From: an uncultured Methylopila sp.
Lineage (GTDB): Bacteria > Pseudomonadota > Alphaproteobacteria > Rhizobiales > Methylopilaceae
DNA: 64,000 nt
Assembly: GCA_902168115.1 (NCBI GenBank)
Contig: CABHPB010000066.1
Location: forward strand, 1 to 64,000
Reading direction: 5' to 3'
Below the pieces are notes generated by a model, which worked only from the letters and a program-made list of their open reading frames with translations, had not been told where the DNA came from and ran no database searches. This document shows, one piece after another, positions 1 through 7,904 of the stretch. The stretch's first letter is position 1; each line of letters opens with the position of its first letter. Position numbers and translations under genes: made by a program.

Positions 1-125
1 CTGTCGTAGAGCACCGCGGCCGCAAGAGCGATCAGCAGCAGCGCGACGACAGCCTCCACCGCGCGCTTCGACGGGCCCCGCGCGCCGGGATCGTCAGGCT
101 GGGCGATGTCGGTGTGTAGGGTCAT
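1..125 (-). CDS. tctB: TctB-family small permease subunit, N-terminal part only
   Basis: Only the first 41 or so codons are inside the window; the rest lies beyond position 1. The ATG at 125-123 opens a short polar leader followed by one strongly hydrophobic helix (about residues 24-40, rich in Val, Leu and Ala). This is the usual beginning of TctB, the small four-helix membrane subunit of tripartite tricarboxylate transporters. The call rests mainly on the neighbour: the TctC binding protein lies 230 bp upstream on the same strand, which is the normal tctC-tctB-tctA order. The large TctA permease would be expected beyond the window edge. Substrate unknown; the nearby mdcG makes malonate or a related dicarboxylate a reasonable guess. 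Confidence 0.6.
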   Translation of the reverse strand, partial: MTLHTDIAQPDDPGARGPSKRAVEAVVALLLIALAAAVLYD

Positions 126-159
126 GGATCTTCCCGGAGTTCGTCGAACGGGCGGGCGC

Positions 160-321
160 CTTCCCTTCTCCCCTCGCGGGAGAAGGTGGCCGACGCCGTA
201 AGGCGGAGGTCGGATGAGGGGGCGGTTCAGGATGAAGCGCGGCGCTCGACGCTCGCTGTGCGCGCCTCATCCTGAGACGCCCCCTCACCCCGACCCTCTC
301 CCGCGAGGGGAGAGGGGGACT
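160..321. repeat. Extragenic palindromic repeat pair
   Basis: The tctC-tctB gap holds two related hairpin-forming blocks in opposite orientation, 160-221 and 276-321. Each contains a short GAGAGGG/CCCTCTC-type stem around a CGCGAGG core and is bordered by GGGTGAGGGGG-like sequence. Such elements are common between genes in Rhizobiales chromosomes. The pair may lower expression of tctB and tctA relative to the abundant binding protein. No open reading frame of interest lies here. Confidence 0.6.
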
Positions 322-355
322 GAGGCGTCGCGCCTTCGATCGCAGGACGGCGACG

Positions 356-1339
356 TCAGTTGGTTGCGAGGAACCCGGCCTTGCCCATGAGCTCCTTGTG
401 CAACGTCTCGTCGGATTCGAGGAAGGCCTCGAAATCCTTGCCGAAACGCTGGTCGGGGAGCAGCGCGTTGCGCTCGAGATACTCCTTCCAGTCGGGCGTC
501 TCGGACACTTTCTTCAGAAGGTCGACGTAGAACGCCTTCTGCTCCTCCGTCACCCCGCCCGGCATGAAGATGCCGCGCAGCATGTTGTAGGTGAACTTCA
601 CCCCCTGCTCGCCGCAGGTCGGGATGTCGCTCCAGGCCGTGTCGGCGGTGATCTTGGCCGTGTAGGCGATCCGCTTCTTCGACAGCACGCACAGCGGCCG
701 GGTCTGGCCGCCCTTCCAGTTGCCGACGTCCTCCGACGGGTTGTTGGTGTCGGCCGCGACATGGCCGCCGGCGAGCTGGGTCGAGGCCTCGCCGCCGGAC
801 TTGTAAGGGATGTAGGTCAGCTTCACGCCGGCCTCGTTTCCGATCGAGAAGACGATCAGGTCGTCTTCACGCTTCGAGCCGCCGCCTCCGATCTTGAGCG
901 GCGGCGAGGCCGTCTTGGCCTCGGCGAAGAGGTCCTGCACGGTCTTGTAGGGCGCGTCGGCCTTCACCCAGACGAGGAACTCGTCCTGCGCGAGCATGCC
1001 GACCGGGGTGAAGTTGCGCCAGTTGACCGGAATCTTGGTCGACAGCGGCGTCATGTAGATGCCGCTCGACGTGGTCAGAAGCTTGTGCGGGTCGCGCATG
1101 GACTTCTGGATGTCCATCATGGCCTCGCCGCCGGTCGCGGCCGGCTTGTTGACCACGACGAGCTGCTGCGGCGACAGGTTGTGCTTCTGGACGATGCCCT
1201 GGATCGTCCGGGCCATCTGGTCCGAGGCGCCGCCCGGACCGAACGGCACGACGACCTCGATCGGCTTGGTCGGCTCCCAGGCGAGCGCATGCCCGCTCGC
1301 GCCAAGGACCGCAACGACAGACAAGGCGAACGCCTTCAT
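356..1339 (-). CDS. tctC: TctC/Bug-family periplasmic solute-binding protein
   Basis: 327 residues. The protein binds an organic acid in the periplasm and delivers it to the TctAB permease. A cleavable signal peptide spans about residues 1-20, ending HALA before WEPTKPIEVVVPFGPGG, which is the characteristic Bug/TctC opening. The family core continues through KPAATGGEAMMDI and the later IPYKSGGEA segment. The open frame extends much further upstream, but the ATG at 1339 is chosen because it directly precedes the signal peptide and has a GGAGG-like ribosome site. tctB follows downstream. mdcG is divergent, and the shared promoter region contains a perfect 10-bp palindrome. The ligand cannot be read from the sequence. 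Confidence 0.85.
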   Translation of the reverse strand: MKAFALSVVAVLGASGHALAWEPTKPIEVVVPFGPGGASDQMARTIQGIVQKHNLSPQQLVVVNKPAATGGEAMMDIQKSMRDPHKLLTTSSGIYMTPLSTKIPVNWRNFTPVGMLAQDEFLVWVKADAPYKTVQDLFAEAKTASPPLKIGGGGSKREDDLIVFSIGNEAGVKLTYIPYKSGGEASTQLAGGHVAADTNNPSEDVGNWKGGQTRPLCVLSKKRIAYTAKITADTAWSDIPTCGEQGVKFTYNMLRGIFMPGGVTEEQKAFYVDLLKKVSETPDWKEYLERNALLPDQRFGKDFEAFLESDETLHKELMGKAGFLATN

Positions 1340-1426
1340 GCCAGTTCCTCCCCAATGAGCGAGTGCGTTGGCCGCATCGCGATGCGTTTTTTTGAATTGG
1401 TACAGGCGGGACAGTTGATGTGCAAC

Positions 1427-1436
1427 TGATATATCA
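1427..1436. promoter_or_regulatory. Candidate operator palindrome between tctC and mdcG
   Basis: TGATATATCA is a perfect 10-bp palindrome in an AT-rich stretch of the 141-bp divergent promoter region. Sites of this shape are bound by GntR/FCD-type regulators in other organisms, but no such regulator gene is present in the window. It is placed to control both tctC and mdcG. Confidence 0.35.
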
Positions 1437-1480
1437 TATTGCGCGGAAGTTCGTGTGGAGCGGGTTTGGCCGTCGTTGCG

Positions 1481-2140
1481 ATGAGACCTGAGATGGCGCG
1501 GCCTCGCGCTCACGACCTTCTTCGCATCCGGCCGGACGCGCTGCGCTTCGCGGCCCCGCCCGACGGCTGGGTCCTCGCAGCGCTCGAAGCGGCGCCGTGG
1601 GTCGTGACGCGGCGGGCGGCGCCCATCGGGGCCCTGATCCCGGTCGGCGTGCGCGGCGACACGCGGGAGAAGCGTCAGGCGGCGCAGGTCCTGTCCGACG
1701 ACGTCGTCGAGGTTCTCACGCCCGAAGCCCTCGCATCGCGCCGTCCCGCCCGGCGGCACGCGGCGTTCGACGCGCTTCTGGAGCTCGCCCCGGCGTTCGA
1801 TGGCGCCGGCCTGCCATGGGGCCCGATCGGCGCCGCCGGCTTCGAGCTCGCGTCCGGGCGACACACGCTGCGGGACTCGAGCGACCTCGACATCGTGCTT
1901 CGCGTCGACCGTGTCGACGATCTGGACCGCGTTGGGCCGCTCCGCAAGGCGATCCGGCGGGTCGAGGCGCGGATCGACATCGTGATCGAAACGCCAGTCG
2001 GCGGCGTCAGCTTCGCCGAGGCGGCCGGCGCGGCCGCCAAGGTGATGGTCCGCTCGGCGAGCGGTCCGCAAATCATGTCCTGGGCGGACGTCATCACCGC
2101 CATGGCCGCCGACATCGAACCGAAGCGCGCCCGGGGCTGA
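1481..2140 (+). CDS. mdcG: Malonate decarboxylase holo-ACP synthase (phosphoribosyl-dephospho-CoA transferase)
   Basis: 219 residues. MdcG transfers the 2'-(5''-phosphoribosyl)-3'-dephospho-CoA prosthetic group onto the acyl-carrier subunit of malonate decarboxylase. The nucleotidyltransferase core is visible: WGPIGAAGFELASG at about 113-126, followed by DSSDLDIVLRV at about 132-142 with the two metal-binding aspartates. A later acidic strand (ARIDIVIET, about 163-171) completes the site. The ATG at 1481 is preferred; an in-frame ATG at 1493 is also possible. The rest of the mdc operon is absent downstream, where a convergent secretion operon begins, so its substrate protein must be encoded elsewhere. 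The neighbouring TctBC importer could supply malonate, but that is inference. Confidence 0.75.
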   Translation: MRPEMARPRAHDLLRIRPDALRFAAPPDGWVLAALEAAPWVVTRRAAPIGALIPVGVRGDTREKRQAAQVLSDDVVEVLTPEALASRRPARRHAAFDALLELAPAFDGAGLPWGPIGAAGFELASGRHTLRDSSDLDIVLRVDRVDDLDRVGPLRKAIRRVEARIDIVIETPVGGVSFAEAAGAAAKVMVRSASGPQIMSWADVITAMAADIEPKRARG

Positions 2141-2158
2141 CGCTCCCGGATCGACGCC

Positions 2159-3463
2159 TCAGCGCTCCTGGAACGCCCGTCTGGATTGGTCGAACAGCGG
2201 CTTCGTCAGGTAGGACAGCATCGTCCGGTCGCCGGTCTGGACGAAGGCCTCCACCGGCATGCCGGGCGTCAGCGTCTTGTCGCCGAGCAGGCTGCGGTCG
2301 GCGATCCTGATGCGCACGAGGTAATAGGGCTGGTCGGTGCGGTCGTCGTCGGTGACGTCGGCCGCGACACGCTCGACCTCGCCGGGAATCTCCGGCGTCG
2401 TGCGCTGGTTGAAGCTGGTGAAGCGCAGCACCGCCTTCTGGCCGAGCCGGACCTGGTCGATGTCCTTCGGCAGGATGCGCGCCTCGACCGTCAGCTGGTC
2501 GGACTCCGGCACGATCATCATCACCTGCTCGCCCGGGGCGATGACGCCGCCCTTGGTGTGGACCGAAAGCTGGTGCACGACGCCGGACTGAGGCGCGCGC
2601 AGCTCGATCCGCATCAGCTGGTCGAGCGAGGACACTTTCTTCTCGATCAGCTCGGAGGACTTCGAGCGGATCTCCGCGAGCTCCTTGGAGGTGTCGCTGC
2701 GCATCGACTGGTCGATCTGCAGGATCTGCAGCTCGGTCTCGGACACCTTGCCCCTGGTCTGGGCGAGCGTGGCGTCCAGCTTGCCGGCCTCGCCCTTCAG
2801 CCGCGCGGCGTCGCGCTCGAGCGCCGTGAGGCGGGTCAGCTGGACGAGATTCTTCTCCCAGAGCGCGCGCACGCCGTCGAGCTCCTTGCCGACGAGCTCG
2901 ATCTCGGACGCCTTCGCAACGATCTGGCCGTCCAGCCCCCGGATCTCGAGCTTCAGCTGGGCGATGCGCTCGCGCAGCTGGTCCTTCTGGCCGCGCGAGG
3001 CGGCGATGCGGAAATCGAACAGCTTCTTCTCGCCCGAGACGATGTGGTCGACGGCCGGATCGCCCTTCGCGGCATCCTTCAGGTCCTGCGGAAAGGCCGG
3101 CGCGGAGGCGCCGTCGCGCTCCGCCTCGAGCCGGGCGCGGCGGGCGGCGAGCTCCCAGAGTTCGCGCGTCACGGCGGTCAGCGTCGCCTCGGCGACGGTC
3201 CGGTCGAGCCGCAGCAGCACGTCGCCGGCCGTCACATGCGCGCCGTTGTCGACGAGGAGCTCGGAGACCACGCCGCCGGTCGGATGCTGGACCTTCTTCA
3301 GCTCGGACTCGACGACCAGATGCCCGCCCGAGACCACAGCGCCGGACATGCGGATCGCCGCGGACAGGGTGGCTGCGCCGCCGAAAACCAGCACGCAGGA
3401 GACCAGCACGAGGCCGAGATGGCGCTTCAGCGAGCGCCGGAGGGCGTCATCAGCTTTCGGCAT
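2159..3463 (-). CDS. Type I secretion membrane-fusion (adaptor) protein, HlyD/PrtE family
   Basis: 434 residues. This periplasmic adaptor links the inner-membrane ABC transporter to a TolC-like outer-membrane channel. It shows a short cytoplasmic N-terminus, one membrane helix at about residues 17-38, then a lipoyl/barrel segment (VSELLVDNGAHVTAGDVLLRLD). A long charged coiled-coil region follows at about 110-280, then the HlyD signature with the returning barrel half (LRAPQSGVVHQLSVHTKGGVIAPGEQ and the DQVRLGQKAVLRF segment). Its ATG overlaps the end of the ABC gene by 14 bp, indicating translational coupling. No outer-membrane TolC-like gene is nearby, so a genomic copy elsewhere is presumably used. 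Confidence 0.9.
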   Translation of the reverse strand: MPKADDALRRSLKRHLGLVLVSCVLVFGGAATLSAAIRMSGAVVSGGHLVVESELKKVQHPTGGVVSELLVDNGAHVTAGDVLLRLDRTVAEATLTAVTRELWELAARRARLEAERDGASAPAFPQDLKDAAKGDPAVDHIVSGEKKLFDFRIAASRGQKDQLRERIAQLKLEIRGLDGQIVAKASEIELVGKELDGVRALWEKNLVQLTRLTALERDAARLKGEAGKLDATLAQTRGKVSETELQILQIDQSMRSDTSKELAEIRSKSSELIEKKVSSLDQLMRIELRAPQSGVVHQLSVHTKGGVIAPGEQVMMIVPESDQLTVEARILPKDIDQVRLGQKAVLRFTSFNQRTTPEIPGEVERVAADVTDDDRTDQPYYLVRIRIADRSLLGDKTLTPGMPVEAFVQTGDRTMLSYLTKPLFDQSRRAFQER

Positions 3464-5270
3464 CGGGCCGCCTCCTTGCAGGTTTGGCGCGTCTGGGCTT
3501 CGGCTGCGCGTCGGCTTGAGCGACGGCCTGCGCGACAGGCGCGGGCTGGGGCGCCGGATGAACTTGGGGCTTGGCGAAGGGCGCGGCGCCGAGCTTCTGC
3601 AGCACCGCGTCGCGCGCGCCGTAATGCAGCGGGCGGCCTTCGCTCAGCACCAGCAGCCGGTCGACGGCGACCAGCGCGCTCGGGCGGTGCGCGATGACGA
3701 CCACCGCGCCGCCGCGCGCGCGGATCTCGAGGATCGCCCGCGTCAGGGCCTGCTCGCCCTGCGCGTCGAGGTTGGAGTTGGGCTCGTCGAGCACGACGAG
3801 GAACGGCTCGCCATAGAGCGCGCGGGCGAGGCCGATGCGCTGACGCTGGCCGCCCGACAGCAACACGCCGCCCTCGCCGACCTCCGTGTCGTAGCCGTCC
3901 GGCAGGCGCACCACGAGGTCGTGCACCCCGGCGGCGCGGGCTGCGGCGATGACGGCGCCCGAGTCCGCCTCCCGGCTGAAGCGCGAGATGTTTTCCGCGA
4001 CGGTGCCCGCGAGCAGTTCGACGTCCTGCGGCAGATATCCGGCGAACGACCCGATCTGCTCCTCGCCGAACTGGTCATAGGTCGCCCCGTCGAGGCGTAT
4101 GACGCCGCGCGCCGGCTTCCATGCGCCGACGAGCGCGCGCCCGAGCGAGGATTTTCCCGACCCGCTCGCCCCCACCACGCCGAGCGCGACGCCGGCCTCG
4201 AGGGTGAGCGAGACGTCGCTGACGATCAGGTTCTTGCCCGACGGCGGGGCGAGACCGACCGCGGTCAGGCTGATCGCCTTCTTCGGCGCCGGGATCGGCG
4301 TGCGCGCGGGCGCGGGCGGGGTCTCAGTCAGCGCCTCGTCAAGCCGGCGCCAGGCGAGGCGCGCCGCAACGAGCCCCTTCCAGTTGGCGATCGCGGCCTC
4401 GACCGGCGACAGCGCGCGGATCGTCAGGATCGTCGCCGCCAGCATCACGCCGCCGGTCGCCTCCTGATTGATGACGAGCCACGCGCCGAGCGCGAGCATG
4501 CCGGACTGCATCACGGTGCGGAGCAGCCGCGTCAGCCCGCCGATCGCGCCGGTGACGTCGCTGATCGCCTGCTGGTGGTCGAGATAGGCGTCGTTGCGCT
4601 TGGCCCAGAGTTCGCCGAGCCGGCCGCGCATGCCGAGCGCGGCGGCGAGCACGGCGTTGCGCCGCGCGGCGTCGGCGAGGTCGCGCCGGCGGGCGGCGAG
4701 CGGGGTCAGCGCCGCGGTCGGGCGCCGGGTCATCCGGTCGCCGACGACGGTGACGACGCACAGCACGAGCGCGCCGCCGAGCACCGCCCAGCCCATCATC
4801 GGATGGAACAGGAAGCAGACAGCGACGTAGAGCGGCATCCACGGCAGGTCGAACAGGGCGGCGAGCCCCTGCCCGGACAGGAAGCCACGGATCGCGTCGA
4901 GGTCGCGCACGCTCTGCAGCCCGTCGCGCGCGCCGGAGGGCTCGGATCGCGAGAGCACGTCGAAGGCGCGAGGCGCGACCTGTTCGTCGAAGACGCGGCC
5001 GGAGCGGATGAGGATTCGCGAGCGGAGCGTGTCGAGCGCGCCCTGGAACAGGAACAGCGTCGCCGCCATGACGCAGAGCCCGGCGAGCGTCGCGCCGCTG
5101 CGGCTCGTCAGCACCCGGTCGTAGACCTGGAGCATGAAGATGGGGCCGGTCAGCATCAGGAGGTTGATGACGCCGCTCGCCGCAGCCACGACGGCGTAGG
5201 CCGGCCAGAGGGATTTGATCGCCGAACGGAGTTCGCTCGGCCGGGACGCGCGTGCGGATACGCCTGACAT
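3450..5270 (-). CDS. prtD: Type I secretion ABC transporter (permease fused to ATPase), PrtD family
   Basis: 606 residues. Powers export of an unfolded protein straight from cytoplasm to medium. The N-terminal half contains about six membrane helices starting at about residue 22 (YAVVAAASGVINLLML) and no C39 peptidase domain, as in PrtD rather than bacteriocin exporters. The ATPase half has a Walker A (GASGSGKSS, about 370), Q-loop, signature LSGGQRQRIGLARAL, Walker B FLVVLDEPNSNLD and the switch His in VVIAHRP. The C-terminus is Pro/Ala/Gln/Lys-rich and probably disordered. It lies between its likely substrate gene upstream and the adaptor gene downstream on the same strand. Confidence 0.92.
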   Translation of the reverse strand: MSGVSARASRPSELRSAIKSLWPAYAVVAAASGVINLLMLTGPIFMLQVYDRVLTSRSGATLAGLCVMAATLFLFQGALDTLRSRILIRSGRVFDEQVAPRAFDVLSRSEPSGARDGLQSVRDLDAIRGFLSGQGLAALFDLPWMPLYVAVCFLFHPMMGWAVLGGALVLCVVTVVGDRMTRRPTAALTPLAARRRDLADAARRNAVLAAALGMRGRLGELWAKRNDAYLDHQQAISDVTGAIGGLTRLLRTVMQSGMLALGAWLVINQEATGGVMLAATILTIRALSPVEAAIANWKGLVAARLAWRRLDEALTETPPAPARTPIPAPKKAISLTAVGLAPPSGKNLIVSDVSLTLEAGVALGVVGASGSGKSSLGRALVGAWKPARGVIRLDGATYDQFGEEQIGSFAGYLPQDVELLAGTVAENISRFSREADSGAVIAAARAAGVHDLVVRLPDGYDTEVGEGGVLLSGGQRQRIGLARALYGEPFLVVLDEPNSNLDAQGEQALTRAILEIRARGGAVVVIAHRPSALVAVDRLLVLSEGRPLHYGARDAVLQKLGAAPFAKPQVHPAPQPAPVAQAVAQADAQPKPRRAKPARRRPDAES

Positions 5271-5305
5271 GCTGCGCTCGCGGAAAACGGGGGATCGGGC
5301 AGTCC

Positions 5306-5334
5306 CGCGGACGGCGCTTGCGGCGCCGTCCGCG
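5306..5334 (-). terminator. Perfect 12-bp hairpin between substrate gene and secretion genes
   Basis: CGCGGACGGCGC and its exact complement flank a 5-nt loop (5318-5322) in the 80-bp gap between the repeat-protein stop codon and the ABC transporter start. There is no T-run, so full Rho-independent termination is unlikely. The hairpin could stop part of transcription or protect the upstream mRNA end, giving more substrate than secretion machinery. Confidence 0.5.
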
Positions 5335-5350
5335 ATCGAGGCGCGGTCGC

Positions 5351-7441
5351 TCAGATGAGGCCGAGGCCCAGCCCGCCGCTATGGTGCTCGGGCGTCCCGA
5401 TCGGCAGCGTGTGGACGATGTCGGTCAGGCCGCCGAGATCGGTCGGGTGACCGAGGTCGAGATCGCCGCCGACGATCGGGGCGACGGGCGCGGGAAGCGC
5501 TCCGCCGGCCACGGCGTGGACGGTGTCCTCGATCGTGCCGACCAGCGAGTCGGCGCCGCCGCCGAGGCCGGGCAGCGGCAGCGAACCCCCGCCGACGCCC
5601 GGAAGCGGGAGCTCGCCCACGCCGGGAAGCGGCAGGGCGTCCAGACCGGGCAGCGGCAGCCCGCCGCCGGCGCCCGGAAGCGGCAGCGAACCGCCGCTGG
5701 CGATGGTCAGGTCGTTGACGAGGGCCGGCACTATGGCCTCGGCCAGCGGCGGGATCACCCCGACGTGGTCGACGATGTCGCCGATCGACGCTGCTGGATC
5801 GCCGCCGCCGAGGAGAGCGCCGGGCAGTTCGACGACGTCGGTGACGAGATTGTCGCCGCCGATCTCGCCCAGCCCGACGCCCTCGCCCAGATTGACGACG
5901 CGGTGCAGCGTGTCGGCGAGGCCGAGACTATGCGACCCGAACTCGATGCCGACATGCAACTCGTCGATGACGTTGTTCAGCGTGTCGATCGGACCGGCCT
6001 CGCCGATCTGGCCGACCGCCTCGATCGCGCCGACGGCGCCGCCCGCGAGATGGCCGACGGTCTCGGTGGCGTTGCCCACGGCGTTCGCGGCGCCAGTCAG
6101 CGGATCGCCGCCCTGGAGGATGTCGGACACGTTGGAGAGCACCGAGCCGACGCTCTCCTGCGCGTGCGCGCCGAGCGCCGTCTCGACGTCGATGACGGCG
6201 CCGTCCACCACGTCCGTCACGCCCGGCAGGATCGCGCCGAGCGGATCGCCGCCTCCGAGGTCGCCCGGCGAGTTCAGGAGATTGGCGACGCTGTGCAGCG
6301 AGTGGTTGAGGCCGGTGGCGTAACCGACGGTTCCGAGCCCTGCGGTCAGCTCGCCGACGGCGCCGTGCAGCGCGTCGACCGGGTTCTCGCCGAGGCCGCC
6401 GGTGAGTTCCTCGACCGCGCCCGCGACGCTCGAGACCAGCGGATCGACCGTGCGGCCGACGCTCGAGGCCAGATGCGAGACGCCGCCGAGCGGATCGCCG
6501 CCGTTCAGAACGCCGAGCGCGTTCTCGATCAGCGTGCCGCCGCCGGTTCCTTCGCCGCCATGGCCGAGCGCGTTGCCGATGTCGACCGTGAGACCGGTGA
6601 CGATGTTGCTGCTGGCCTCGATGACCTCGCCGAGATGCCCGGTCACAGCCTCGACGGCGCCGGTGATCTCTCCGCTGGCGAGCGCGCCGGGCAGGTTGAC
6701 GACCTCGGTCAGCAGGTTCTCGCCGCCGATTTCGCCGAGGCCGATGGTCTCGCCGAGATTGGTGACGCCGTGCAGCGCGAAGTTGAGGCCGGAGAAGTGC
6801 GCGGCGCTCTCGATGCCGAAGTGGAGCCCCTTGACGACGCCGTTGAGCGTCTCGGTCAGGGGCTGCTCGCCGATCTGCCCGATTTCGTTGACGACCATCG
6901 CAGCGCCCGAGCCGGCGCGGACGACGCCCTCGACGGCCGCGCCCGCGGCGTTGGTCACCGCCGTGGCGGGATCGCCGCCGTTCAGGAGGTCGCCGACGCT
7001 GCCGAGCACGTTCGTCGGGTATTCGGTCCCGAGGCTGAGCGCGCCGGTCGCCGTTTCGACGACCGATCCGACGACGCCGGTCAAGGACCCGAGGCCGGTC
7101 GAGCCGCCGCCGAGAAGGCCGCCGCCAAGCGCGCCTCCACCGAGCGCGCCTCCGCCGAGCGGAAGGCCGCCGGCGAGCGACGTCGAGCCGAGCAGCGACC
7201 CGAGATCCGCATCGGCGATCCCCGCGAGCGGAGCGCCATCGAGCAAGTTGGGCAGGCTTGTCAGGGCGTCGCCTCCCTCCGGCAAGGCACCGAGTTCGAG
7301 CGGCGGCAGGGCCGCGAGCGCGACAGCCGCCGGATCGCCGTTCAGTCCGCCGACGCGGGAAAACAGGGTGTCGGAGCCCGCTAGGCTCTCCAACGCGCGG
7401 TTAAGGGGCTCAGCGCTTGCAAGATGAGCAAGTTCAGCCAT
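5351..7441 (-). CDS. Large repeat-rich protein, candidate substrate of the adjacent type I secretion system
   Basis: 696 residues, family not recognised. No signal peptide, and I find no cysteine and no tryptophan. The N-terminal part has a Gly/Ala/Leu block (GGGALGGGALGGGLLGGG, about 97-113). Two closely similar repeats of about 110 residues lie at about 146-254 and 434-543, with a divergent third at about 306-405; shared blocks include NGGDP, GQIGE, LHxGIE and GLGEIGGxNL. Five LPLPG units follow at about 586-626. The C-terminus ends in a short hydrophobic GLGLGLI tail, a place where type I export signals usually sit. RTX calcium nonapeptides are missing. The second ATG (7441) is chosen because GGAGGA precedes it; an ATG five codons upstream overlaps that ribosome site. 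Secretion is inferred from operon position. Confidence 0.7.
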   Translation of the reverse strand: MAELAHLASAEPLNRALESLAGSDTLFSRVGGLNGDPAAVALAALPPLELGALPEGGDALTSLPNLLDGAPLAGIADADLGSLLGSTSLAGGLPLGGGALGGGALGGGLLGGGSTGLGSLTGVVGSVVETATGALSLGTEYPTNVLGSVGDLLNGGDPATAVTNAAGAAVEGVVRAGSGAAMVVNEIGQIGEQPLTETLNGVVKGLHFGIESAAHFSGLNFALHGVTNLGETIGLGEIGGENLLTEVVNLPGALASGEITGAVEAVTGHLGEVIEASSNIVTGLTVDIGNALGHGGEGTGGGTLIENALGVLNGGDPLGGVSHLASSVGRTVDPLVSSVAGAVEELTGGLGENPVDALHGAVGELTAGLGTVGYATGLNHSLHSVANLLNSPGDLGGGDPLGAILPGVTDVVDGAVIDVETALGAHAQESVGSVLSNVSDILQGGDPLTGAANAVGNATETVGHLAGGAVGAIEAVGQIGEAGPIDTLNNVIDELHVGIEFGSHSLGLADTLHRVVNLGEGVGLGEIGGDNLVTDVVELPGALLGGGDPAASIGDIVDHVGVIPPLAEAIVPALVNDLTIASGGSLPLPGAGGGLPLPGLDALPLPGVGELPLPGVGGGSLPLPGLGGGADSLVGTIEDTVHAVAGGALPAPVAPIVGGDLDLGHPTDLGGLTDIVHTLPIGTPEHHSGGLGLGLI

Positions 7442-7763
7442 GTGCCGTTCCTCCATCGCTGGTTGCGTGGAGCAATAGTTTGATCAACCAATCGTGGCGT
7501 CCACCCCGATACCTCCAGAACGAGCTGTCTGCATTAACAGCGGATAAACAACATCCTCATTTTTATTTGCTTGCTAATTCAATTGATGAAATCGCGGATA
7601 CATAAAATTATTTCACGTCTGAAGCTTGCGAATTAAGAACGGCACGCCCTGTGCTTATCTGGCTGGGCGGGCGAAGCCTGCAAAGCGTTGGGTATGACGC
7701 CGGTCAGGTTCAGGCCGCTCGGGAACGCCGCGCGGCGGCCGTTTCCCGGCGAAGCGCTAGGCG
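7442..7763. promoter_or_regulatory. AT-rich intergenic region upstream of the repeat-protein operon
   Basis: About 320 bp without a supportable gene, to the left of the xoxF terminator. The stretch from about 7485 to 7640 is strikingly richer in A+T than anything around it, with runs such as TTTTTATTTGCTTGC and ATAAAATTATTTCA. It is placed to act as promoter/upstream-activating DNA for the minus-strand repeat-protein gene, or as a silencer-protein binding region. Short frames predicted here have no recognisable content. Confidence 0.45.
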
Positions 7764-7797
7764 AAAAAAAACGGCGAGCCCACGAGGAGCTCGCCGT
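7764..7797 (-). terminator. Rho-independent terminator of xoxF
   Basis: Read on the minus strand, a 9-bp GC-rich stem (ACGGCGAGC with GCTCGCCGT, loop of 9 nt) is followed directly by eight T residues. This is a textbook intrinsic terminator 107 bp past the xoxF stop codon. Confidence 0.85.
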
Positions 7798-7904
7798 GTC
7801 CATAAGTTTGCCGTCCGGCCGAGGGAGGAGAAAGGCCGGACGCGACTGCGCTATGGAAAGTCCGTCGGGGCGCTCCCGGCAGGGTGTCCGCGCCCCAGAC
7901 CTCG

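Noticed and set aside
2685-5267. 860-residue open frame on the plus strand
   Set aside because: Antisense to the type I secretion adaptor and ABC transporter, both clearly coding.
5580-5690. Short tandem DNA repeats (GGAAGCGGCAG-like units) resembling a CRISPR array
   Set aside because: They encode the LPLPG repeats in frame, with no unique spacers of constant length and no cas genes.
5252-7384. 710-residue open frame on the plus strand
   Set aside because: Antisense to the repeat protein. I considered whether this could be the real strand, but only the minus frame has a GGAGGA start and repeat structure, and the plus frame is low-complexity Arg/Asp/Ala.
5351-7441. RTX toxin or protease as cargo
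   Set aside because: No GGxGxDxxx calcium nonapeptides and no protease motif HExxH in the sequence.
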